From Undibacterium cyanobacteriorum (GTDB lineage Bacteria; Pseudomonadota; Gammaproteobacteria; Burkholderiales; Burkholderiaceae_D), in the NCBI RefSeq assembly GCF_031326225.1, contig NZ_CP133720.1, positions 3,720,001 through 3,784,000 of the forward strand: 64,000 bases of DNA, in the 5' to 3' direction. This document shows positions 1-8,800 of the stretch, piece after piece (positions within the stretch are counted from its first letter, which is position 1; every line of letters starts with the position of its first letter). Under the pieces are notes generated by a model, which was not told where the DNA came from, did no database searches, and was given only the letters and a program-made list of their open reading frames with translations. The position numbers and the translations under genes are program-made.

Positions 1-2423
1 AATAACTCCATCAACACAAAATGACTGCGAGGATCGCGCCCTTGCAAGAGCTCTTCGTTGCGGATGTGAGCAATGCGCTGAGCGGTATTCGGTCCGATGT
101 TGAATGGAATAATCTGTTCGCGGAAGACCTTGCCAGTGAAGTCCATGCTGCGCAGTCGTACTTTGACGACGGTGTTCTGCAGACGTTCAGAAGCCACACT
201 GACGCTGGTCACGCCATCCAGATTTTCCGCCACCACCGTGAGCGGCGCAAAGGCTTTGCGGGCCTGATAATGCAAAGCCTTCCAATTACCGAAATAATCA
301 ATGCTCGACCATGATGCCCCCGGCCACACGTCGTTCAATTGCCAGTACATCGAACCCATGGTGCGCGGCATGCTAGCGCGGTGATGTTTAATCGCGAGTG
401 TGATTCCTTCCGCTTGCATCACCTGACTCAGGTATAAGAAATGAGCGAAGTCGCGTGGCTCGCCATAGTTGGCGCGAATATAGTGCAGGAGTCGCGCATT
501 GCCCTCGCCGGCCATGAATTTTTGGTGTTGGCGGATGACAGGATGATCGATGGCTTGCTGATCCGCTTGAGCGAAGTAATCGACCGTTGATTGCTGTGGC
601 CAAGCTTGCAAACCAAACTCCGACATAAAACGTGGTGTCTCACGTTGATATTCTTCGACGGGTTTAGAACCGCCCCACACGTCCCAATAGTGTTTATCGC
701 CGCGCTCACTGTCATTGGCTTTGTCGTCCAAATCATTGCTCGGCGAGCTGGACCAATATGGCACGCCCTGTCCATGGTCTTGCACGACTTGACGCAGATC
801 GCGACCAAAGAGTTGCACATAGCCTTGCCACACTTGCTCAGCAAAAGTGGGATTGGCTTTTTGCAGTTCTTTACCAATGCCCCAATCCTTCCATGCCGTT
901 TCCTCTTCATTATTGCCACACCATAAGACGACACTGGGATGCGCATTCAAACGTTGCACTTGCTGCTTCGCTTCTTCTAACACGTTGCGCCGGAAAGCAT
1001 CGTCGTAAGCAGGAACCACGCCACCACCAAACATGAAGTCTTGCCAAATCATGATGCCCATTTCATCGGCCATGCGGTAGAAGTCATCGTTCTCGTAATA
1101 GCCGCCACCCCAAATTCGCAGCATATTCATATTCGCATCACGTGCTGCTTGAAGAATCTCACGCTGCTGCGCCACAGAAATACGATTGGGGAACATATCA
1201 AACGGAATCAAATTCGCGCCCTTGGCGAATACTGGGATACCGTTCACCAAAAAAGTAAATGCTTGTCCGCGCTTGCCGGTGTTTGGATTCACCTCTTGAT
1301 CGAGACTGCGATCGAGAGTGACGGTACGCAAGCCTATCGTACGCGCTTGCTTAGCCAAGACGCGTTGTCCCGCTCGCAGTTCAAATTCCATGCGATACAA
1401 GGCTTGTTTGCCATAGCCATGTGGATACCAAAGCTGTGGCTTGGCGATCTTGATATCGAATTGAGCGTGTCGTGCTTCCTTGGCGTTTGCTATTGCGCTA
1501 TCCAAGTCGCTCAAAATGCGCTTGTCTTGCGCCACCACTCGGCCACGAGGGTCACGTACTTTCCACCAAACTTCAAAAGGATTCGTTCTCGATACCGGTT
1601 GCAAACCCGCCTGCAAATCCATCTGCACATCAACTTGTAAATCTACTCTTAATTGCGCTTGCTGTTGATCGAGCTTGACTTGGCGCACTTGGACTTGCTC
1701 CACCCTCACCTCATCGTAGGTGATCAAACTCACAGGGCGCCAAATACCCGCTGTCACATAACGCGGCCCCCAATCCCATCCATAGTGATAACCAGGCTTG
1801 CGCACAAAATTCGCGGTCATAGCGTCTTTCGGTTCATCGCCATACGGTGAGGGATAATTGCCTGCTAATTTATGCGGCATCGCTTGCACTTGCGGCAGCA
1901 TCTTGGTGATCGGTGAATACAAGCGCACCAAGATCGTGTTCGACTTGGCTTTCAGTTTGGCGCTGACATCGATCTCATAGGTGCGAAAGGCATTCTCAGC
2001 CGCTATGATTTTTTCACCGTTAAGGAAGACTTCCGCAAAGGTATCGAGACCATCGAAACGCAGGATCTTTTTCCTGTGCTGAAGTCGCGCGGCGTCGAGT
2101 TCAAACTGCAATTGATATTCCCAATCTGCCTTGCCTATCCATTGCAGACCGGCCTCAGCTTGCCCCGCATAAGGATCTTGAATCAATTTGTGATGTAAAA
2201 GATCAGTGTGTACATGACCCGGCACTTGCGCGGATCGCCATGATTGCAACTCTTGATGGTCTTGCGCATGTTGCTCAGCGATGCGAAATTGCCAGCCCGT
2301 ATTGAGCATGAGGCGCTGCTCTTGCGCTTGCGTGATGGATGCAGAAGACATGAGCGCGGCCATGATCATCAGTTTGGATAAGAAGTCGATGGAGGGGGCA
2401 GTGATGCGTCGAAAAAGGGCCAT
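1..2423 (-). CDS. Beta-mannosidase, GH2 family, secreted (3' end outside window)
   Basis: The protein should hydrolyse terminal beta-D-mannosides at the non-reducing end, probably in the periplasm or outside the cell. About 807 codons lie in the window; the C-terminus is cut by the window edge. A signal peptide with the core KLMIMAALMSSASITQA is followed by a GH2 sugar-binding jelly roll (GYHYGWDWGPR). The acid/base Glu sits in LWCGNNEE (near 915-935), and the nucleophile Glu is probably the one in MSEFGLQAWP (near 605-630). The start at 2423 has a weak GAGAAA upstream; an in-frame ATG at 2444 would add seven residues. The gene runs in the same direction as the GH20 hexosaminidase upstream of it, suggesting joint glycan degradation. 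The family assignment is firm; the natural substrate is inferred. Confidence 0.9.
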   Translation of the reverse strand, partial: MALFRRITAPSIDFLSKLMIMAALMSSASITQAQEQRLMLNTGWQFRIAEQHAQDHQELQSWRSAQVPGHVHTDLLHHKLIQDPYAGQAEAGLQWIGKADWEYQLQFELDAARLQHRKKILRFDGLDTFAEVFLNGEKIIAAENAFRTYEIDVSAKLKAKSNTILVRLYSPITKMLPQVQAMPHKLAGNYPSPYGDEPKDAMTANFVRKPGYHYGWDWGPRYVTAGIWRPVSLITYDEVRVEQVQVRQVKLDQQQAQLRVDLQVDVQMDLQAGLQPVSRTNPFEVWWKVRDPRGRVVAQDKRILSDLDSAIANAKEARHAQFDIKIAKPQLWYPHGYGKQALYRMEFELRAGQRVLAKQARTIGLRTVTLDRSLDQEVNPNTGKRGQAFTFLVNGIPVFAKGANLIPFDMFPNRISVAQQREILQAARDANMNMLRIWGGGYYENDDFYRMADEMGIMIWQDFMFGGGVVPAYDDAFRRNVLEEAKQQVQRLNAHPSVVLWCGNNEEETAWKDWGIGKELQKANPTFAEQVWQGYVQLFGRDLRQVVQDHGQGVPYWSSSPSNDLDDKANDSERGDKHYWDVWGGSKPVEEYQRETPRFMSEFGLQAWPQQSTVDYFAQADQQAIDHPVIRQHQKFMAGEGNARLLHYIRANYGEPRDFAHFLYLSQVMQAEGITLAIKHHRASMPRTMGSMYWQLNDVWPGASWSSIDYFGNWKALHYQARKAFAPLTVVAENLDGVTSVSVASERLQNTVVKVRLRSMDFTGKVFREQIIPFNIGPNTAQRIAHIRNEELLQGRDPRSHFVLMEL

Positions 2424-2567
2424 GGCGTTTCTCGAATTGTTCATGGGGTTTGATGAGGACGATGACGTTCGCCGATGCGCTCGCCAAAAGATTCAGTAAT
2501 TGAACTGCGAAGGCACTTGGGCATTTCAGCAATGAAGACCCAAGCGCACGATTCGAACTTAAGACAA

Positions 2568-2596
2568 TGGATTTCCGCTTTCGCGGGAATGACGGC
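2568..2596. repeat. Short REP-like palindrome
   Basis: The sequence TTTCCGCTTTCGCGGGAA followed by TGAC is an imperfect palindrome in the gap between the two glycosidase genes. The same element, as TTCCCGCCTGCGCGGGAA plus TGAC, occurs near 31512-31534, so this is a dispersed intergenic repeat of the host. Confidence 0.6.
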
Positions 2597-2655
2597 AAAC
2601 AACGATCATTGGAACAAGTCCGTATTCAATCCGAGCTTGCTCACGTTATTGCCAT

Positions 2656-4638
2656 TCACTTCGCCTTCACCACGGCCTTCTGCACCGCGCTTTGGCGACC
2701 GTCTGCCAGCACCGTTAAGACTTTTACAGTCAGGTCTTGTTGCGCAGCGAGGTTCACGGTCATTGGTCCTTGATAAGCAGCGCCAGTCGCTTGTGGTTCG
2801 CTACCATCGATGGTCACAATCAACTTACTTCCCGCCACCGGCGCTTGCAATGCGATCTTTGCTTGTTGATCTTTCACGCTGATCGTATCGAGACCACGTG
2901 GACGTGGAATCCTATAGCCAATTTTTTGCGCCGACAGCCGCGGATAGTGCGCATCAAGACGTTGCTCGAAATCTGCGAACTGACGCTGTGCTTGTGGCGT
3001 CCAGCCGACCTCTGCCATCGCTAACAAGCGCGGGAACACCATGTACTCGACTTTTTCTGAACCACGTAAATACTCGGTCCAGACATTCGCCTGCACGCCA
3101 CGAATATGATGTTGTTTGGCAGCGTCGAGTACGCTTGGCACAGGGTTATACGAATACACTTTTTCGATCGGAATTTCGCCGCCCAAATTCCACAACTCTT
3201 GGTCTTTTGGTCCTTGACCCGCATCGAAATAACACCACGAGGTTGGCGTCATAATCACATCGTGCCCTCCTTTGGCTGCGTGGATACCGCCTTCCTCGCC
3301 GCGCCATGACATTACGGTGGCATTCGGCGCGAGTCCGCCTTCCAAAATTTCATCCCAACCAATCAAGCGCTTGCCTTTGGCGTTAATCATTTTTTCGACA
3401 CGACGAATGAAGTAGCTTTGCAACTCGTCTTCATTTTTCAAGCCTTCACGTTTCATCACGTCCTGTGCCAAGGGGCTGGCTTTCCAACGTGTTTTCGGTG
3501 CTTCATCGCCACCGATGTGGATGTAAGGTCCAGGGAATAAAGCCGCCACTTCCGTCATCACGTTTTCGAGGAATTGGAAAGTCTGTTCACTCGGGCAGTA
3601 GATGTCCTCAATCCCCCCCCACACCGTACCCACTTCAAATGGTCCTGGCGTACAGGCTAATTCTGGGTAAGCCGCGATGGCAGCTAATGAGTGGCCCGGC
3701 AATTCAATTTCCGGTACCACCATGATGTGCTTGCTCTGCGCATAAGCGACGACGTCTTTGATTTGCTCTTGCGTGTAAAAACCACCATACGGCTGACCAT
3801 CGCCAATATAGGGATTGAAATTGCGATCCTTAATCGTCTCTTTGCGGAAGCCGCCAACCTGCGTCAATTTCGGATACTGCTTGATCTCGATGCGCCATCC
3901 TTGGTCTTCGGTCAAATGCCAATGAAAGGTGTTCATCTTGTACACCGCCATTTGGTCAAGCAACTTCTTGATGAACTCGACTGAGTACATGTGACGTCCG
4001 ACATCAAGGTGCAGACCGCGCCATGCAAAGCGCGGCTGGTCCTTGATTTGCATCGCTGCGATTTTCAAGCTAGTCGATTTGGAGTCGGTTTTCGTCGCCG
4101 GCAATAATTGCAGCAAGCTTTGAAGGGCATAAAACTGACTATTGGCATTACCATTCAATTGAATCTGCGTCGTCGTGATGTTCAGTTGATAGGCTTCGTC
4201 ACTCACTTGGCGGACCTGATTCAGATCGGCGTTGCCGTTCTTCGTGGTGCTCAACACAATCACATTACCTTCTTTTGCATGCGGCTGTCCGAGTTGCACT
4301 GACAACTTAAAACCCAAACTCGATTCGATCGCTTGGCTCAGTAAATTCGCGTTAACTTGCGAGCTTGCATCATCGGCATAGATGCGCGTTTTATTCGACA
4401 ATACGAAAACCCCAGCTGAAGGGTTGAGTTGCGCTGGCATAGGAATCAAGGCGGGCTTACTAGCATTGAGCGTTGCTGATTTTTGACCGGTCTGTGCTGC
4501 GGCATTTCCACTCACCAGCAAACCTGCCGACAAGGTAAAGCAAGCGAGGCTGGCGACCAGTGCGCCCGTTTTCAAAACTCGCGGGAGCGAACGTGGGGAA
4601 GAAAAAGGTGAGGCGCTAAGCTTGATGGTGCGTGACAT
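2656..4638 (-). CDS. Beta-N-acetylhexosaminidase, GH20 family, exported
   Basis: The enzyme removes terminal GlcNAc/GalNAc from chitooligosaccharides or murein fragments by substrate-assisted catalysis. It has 660 aa: an N-terminal export signal (residues about 20-48, ending GNAAAQ), a GH20 N-terminal domain, then the TIM barrel. The catalytic Asp-Glu pair is in HIGGDEAPKTRW (D378, E379). The C-terminus is an all-beta chitobiase-type domain ending ALQAPVAGSKLIVTIDGSEP and onward. AAGGGAAT precedes the ATG. It lies upstream of the beta-mannosidase on the same strand with a gap of about 230 bp, so co-transcription is possible but not certain. A sugar kinase that could phosphorylate released GlcNAc lies near 59.8 kb. 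Confidence 0.93.
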   Translation of the reverse strand: MSRTIKLSASPFSSPRSLPRVLKTGALVASLACFTLSAGLLVSGNAAAQTGQKSATLNASKPALIPMPAQLNPSAGVFVLSNKTRIYADDASSQVNANLLSQAIESSLGFKLSVQLGQPHAKEGNVIVLSTTKNGNADLNQVRQVSDEAYQLNITTTQIQLNGNANSQFYALQSLLQLLPATKTDSKSTSLKIAAMQIKDQPRFAWRGLHLDVGRHMYSVEFIKKLLDQMAVYKMNTFHWHLTEDQGWRIEIKQYPKLTQVGGFRKETIKDRNFNPYIGDGQPYGGFYTQEQIKDVVAYAQSKHIMVVPEIELPGHSLAAIAAYPELACTPGPFEVGTVWGGIEDIYCPSEQTFQFLENVMTEVAALFPGPYIHIGGDEAPKTRWKASPLAQDVMKREGLKNEDELQSYFIRRVEKMINAKGKRLIGWDEILEGGLAPNATVMSWRGEEGGIHAAKGGHDVIMTPTSWCYFDAGQGPKDQELWNLGGEIPIEKVYSYNPVPSVLDAAKQHHIRGVQANVWTEYLRGSEKVEYMVFPRLLAMAEVGWTPQAQRQFADFEQRLDAHYPRLSAQKIGYRIPRPRGLDTISVKDQQAKIALQAPVAGSKLIVTIDGSEPQATGAAYQGPMTVNLAAQQDLTVKVLTVLADGRQSAVQKAVVKAK

Positions 4639-4801
4639 AGATTCCCTTGAATGTAAAAGACAATGCCAAACTAATACTGCATGCCATGGCGAAACCTACA
4701 GCTTATAGCGAAGTCTTTTTACATATCAAGGGTTTACGGGAAATTACCTAGTGTTTAGCCTAGCAAGTAAACAGTTCCGCCGAAATCCTACACAATGCGC
4801 T

Positions 4802-5389
4802 TTACAGATTGCCGTTGCCTGGGGGATTACCACCGCCCATGCCGCCATTCATGCCACCGCCCATACCACCACCGCGGCGTCCTTTATGACCTTCCCCCTG
4901 AGCACCACGTCCTTCGCCCCGGCCTTCGCCGCCGCGGCCACCAGGATGATCAGCCACACGCATTAATTGGTCTTGCAACATCTGCGCGACAGCATCTCTT
5001 TGACTATCGCTCAAAGCGTCATACAAGCCCATCCACGCTTCGCGTAACTCCTTATTTTCTTGGAATGTCGCCAGATCATCTTGATTCATGAGGGCGATCA
5101 TATCGCGTAGCTCCGGCGCTTTCTCTTTGAGCCGATTTTTCACACTCATTTGTATTTCTTGACGACGCTCGTCGCGCGTTCTTTGTATGCTCTTCGTCTT
5201 ATACTCAACCTGCAGCCATAGGGCCTGCTGATTGCTACTTAATTTCGCAAGATTCTTCATTTCGCCCAAAATGGGCACCACATCTTGTAGGCGAAAATCA
5301 TTGAGATCAATCGCGTGCGCCGGTGGCACAAAGCATACAGCCGAGATCGCGATTAGACTGGCGCTAGCCTTCTTCAAAAACGGAAACAT
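4802..5389 (-). CDS. Periplasmic Spy/CpxP-like protein with Gly-rich tail
   Basis: A 195-aa protein with a clear signal peptide (cleavage after AHA). The mature part is helical and charged, with LSSNQQALWLQVEYKTK and LSDSQRDAVAQM resembling the LTxxQ segments of Spy/CpxP chaperones and metal-stress proteins. The last 45 residues are low-complexity Gly/Arg/His/Met (GGRGGEGRGEGRG, GGGMGGGMNGGMGGG), which could bind metal or be disordered. A strong AAGGAGT ribosome site precedes the ATG. No operon partner is evident. The family link is a motif-level inference; the export signal is clear. Confidence 0.6.
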   Translation of the reverse strand: MFPFLKKASASLIAISAVCFVPPAHAIDLNDFRLQDVVPILGEMKNLAKLSSNQQALWLQVEYKTKSIQRTRDERRQEIQMSVKNRLKEKAPELRDMIALMNQDDLATFQENKELREAWMGLYDALSDSQRDAVAQMLQDQLMRVADHPGGRGGEGRGEGRGAQGEGHKGRRGGGMGGGMNGGMGGGNPPGNGNL

Positions 5390-5888
5390 CTGAACTCCTT
5401 TAAATCGATGTGGAAAGAATCACCGCATCTTACGCCGACATTTCTGTTTTGCGAGGCCTCCGTTTTGAGCTATTCAAGCAATCGTAAAGAAGTGATACAC
5501 AGCGATACTTTTCAATCGTTGAACTTAAGCAGTTGAATCATTTGATGTTTTCGCCAAGCGGATGCGACGCATCAATGACTCAACGCGAAAACTCGTCCGC
5601 CTCACCAACAATTCTTTACAAAAATTTTCTTCTCTTCCGACGAACGATTGATCTTCTCAGCCGCAAGCCCAATTAGAAAGCGATTCAAAATAAGCAAATT
5701 AAATATGCATTAATGTGCATTAATTAAGCATTCGCTTTGTACAAATCCGACACCACGCAGCAAGGGTGTTGTGATTTATCAAAACTCAGAAATCAAGTGG
5801 TGCGAAACAAAGCGATTTTCTTTCCAATGAACAACAAAGCACGTATGCTTCACTACAGTCGCTCGTTCCACGCTCTCCTCACGAGGTT
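5390..5888. other. Divergent intergenic region, AT-rich
   Basis: This 499-bp gap separates two divergently transcribed genes and should carry both promoters. The stretch 5695-5735 is very AT-rich and contains TGCATTAAT twice around an ATTAATTAA centre, a plausible regulator or bending site. No ORF or RNA gene was recognised. Confidence 0.4.
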
Positions 5889-5894
5889 GTGTTT

Positions 5895-8800
5895 ATGCGT
5901 TTGAATTCTCAAGCCTTCCGAAAGACTCTTCTCCCTTTCTTCGTCTTTTGCATCGGAGCCCTCTTTTCAGGCTTACTCGCCCATGAGCGTTATCAGAGCA
6001 ATGTGCAAACCGTCGAGCAGGAATATAAGGACGCCAAAGACCACATTATTGAGGAGATCAAACGCCGCTTCTCCACACCCATCTACGGCATGACGAGTAT
6101 CAAAGCACTAGTCTATGTCCACCCACACTTGAACCACGAGGTATTTAGAACAGCACTCAACAATCACGATCTTCCAAGAGAATTCCCTGGAGTACGCGGT
6201 TTTAGTTTGTTACAACCAGTTCAACGTTCTGAACTTGCTGCATTCATAGAACAGCAACGCAAAGAGGGCCTCAAGGATTTCGGCCTTCGCGAGCTGTCAA
6301 ATAATGTTTATCCTGACCTTTACGTCGTGCGTTATGTCGAGCCACTCAATGGCAATGCCAAAGCCATGGGGCTCAATTTAGGATCGGAGCCAATCCGACG
6401 CGAAGCACTACAGAGGGCAATTGATACAGGGCTCCCGCAAATGACGGGAGCAATCAGTTTGGTGCAGGATCATCGCCAAACGAGCGGCGTAGTGATCTTC
6501 TATCCCATTTATCGCATGGGGGCCGACACCAACACGGTCGAAGAACGACGAGCCGCGTTAATGAACTTGGTCTCGACGCCCATTGTCGTTGAAGACTTAC
6601 TTCTAGGGATTAACGAACATCAGGCTCAAAGTATTGATTTCGAATTATTTGATATTGTAGAGAGCGGCAATCTTGACGCGCTTCTGTACGATTCTGATCA
6701 TCAAAACGTATTGAAAAATAACGTTGACGGCGTCAGACGTTTCAATCACACCGAAACTATTGAGATCCATGGGAGGCGGTTGACGCTCTATACATCAAGT
6801 AGCAAACAACTTGAAAAAGAAATCGACGAACTGAGCGCGTTTCTATTGTTCCTCGGTGGAAGCCTAATCAGTCTTCTTGCTTCACTGATGATTTGGAAAC
6901 AAGGCAATATGCAAATCAGTGCCGAGCATATTGCTGCTGAAATGACGGAGGAGTTGGAAAAACTCGCTCAAGCCGTCCGCCATACCAACGACGCAGTGAT
7001 ATTCACAGATTTAAGTGGTCGTGTGAAATGGATCAATCCCAGTGTCGTCCGCATCACCCATTTCACCTTGGAAGAGATTCGAGAAAGAACGATCACCGAT
7101 GTACTGCACGATCCAGAACAAGAAATGGCCAGCTTCGAAGCATTTCTCACTCAGTTTGATGAGCTTAACGCTCACCATCTTGAGTCCCGCAACCAATCAA
7201 AAGACGGTCGCATACATTGGTTGGAAATCGAAAAACAAAATATCTTAAATCGTCATGGTGATCTCGATGGATACATGTTTATCTGCAGTGACATCACTGA
7301 GCGCAAACACACCTTAGATCAATTAGAAAAAGCGATCCGTGACAGCGAAGCGCTACGGACGACACTTAATTTGCACGCCATCGTTTCAATTTCGGATCGC
7401 AAGGGCACCATTATCTCGGTCAACGATGCTTTCTGTGAAATCAGTGGCTACGCACGCGAAGAATTGATTGGTTCCAACCACCGCATCGTCAATTCACGTG
7501 TGCATGACGAGCAATTTTGGAGTGGGCTGTGGCAAACCATTAGTGCCGGTAAGTCTTGGCGCGGCGAAATTTGTAACCTCAGTCGCCAGAACAAATACTA
7601 TTGGGTTGACACCATCATTACGCCCTTCTTCGACAGAACAGGACGTGTCGAACGCTATGTCTCCATTCGCACCGACATCACCAGTCGCAAAGAAGCTGAG
7701 TTCGCCTTACAGCGTAGCCAGAAAGCCTTATTGCAGGCACAGAATACAGCAAGGATAGGCAATTACACTTACGACATCGTTAAAGACCAATGGCAATGCT
7801 CTACTACCTTAGATGACATCTTCGGCATTGACGCCGGTGCCACCAAGAATATGGAGGCCTGGGTCAACTTAGTCGTTCCTGATCATCGAAACCTAGTACA
7901 AAACCATTTTGTACAAGTCATGCAAGACCATAAAGAGTTCAATCTCGACTATCAAATCAAGCGCAAATCCGATGGCGCGGTGCGATGGATCATGGGTATT
8001 GGCAACTTCAGCTATGATGCTGAAGGACGCCCTCTTGCATTAGACGGCGTCATTCAAGACATCACCGAACGCAAGGAAATCGAACTTCGTTTGAAGGAAA
8101 ACGAAGAACTACTCAATGACGCACAACGTACGGCACGTATTGGCTCCTATGTCACCGATATCAGCAAAGGTGTATGGCGCGGTTCACCGATGATGGATGA
8201 AATTTTTGGTATTCGCGCAGATGAGGCTAAAACGATTGCCACATGGGGCGACATCATCGCACCAGAATATCGTCAAAAAGCGCTCGACCATTATCAAGAG
8301 GTCGTCAATGGTGATGGCAACTTCCATCTCGACTACGAAGTGATACGGCCAGTCGATGGTAAACGTTGCTGGGTCTCTGCCCGCGGACACTTCACCTACG
8401 ATAAGAATGGCGATCCACTAACGTTGCAAGGTTCTATCAAAGACATCACTGAAGAAAAACAACGTGAGTTAGAACTCACTCAATACCGTGACAGATTGGA
8501 GATGCTGGTCGCACAAAAAACCCAAGATTTACAAGAAAGCGCAGCCTCGACAGAACGCGCACTCGCAGCCTTACGGCAACAGAAATTCGTGCTCGATGAA
8601 CATGCAATTGTCAGTATCTGTGATGGTAATGGCCGGATCACCTACGGTAACCGTCGCTTTTCAGAAATTAGTGGCTATAGCCGTGAGGAATTTCTTGGTA
8701 AGAATCATCGCATCATCAATTCTGGCGTGCATCCTAAAAGCTTCTTCAAAGACATGTATGACACCGTCTTGCGGGGCGAGGCTTGGCACGGGGAAATGTG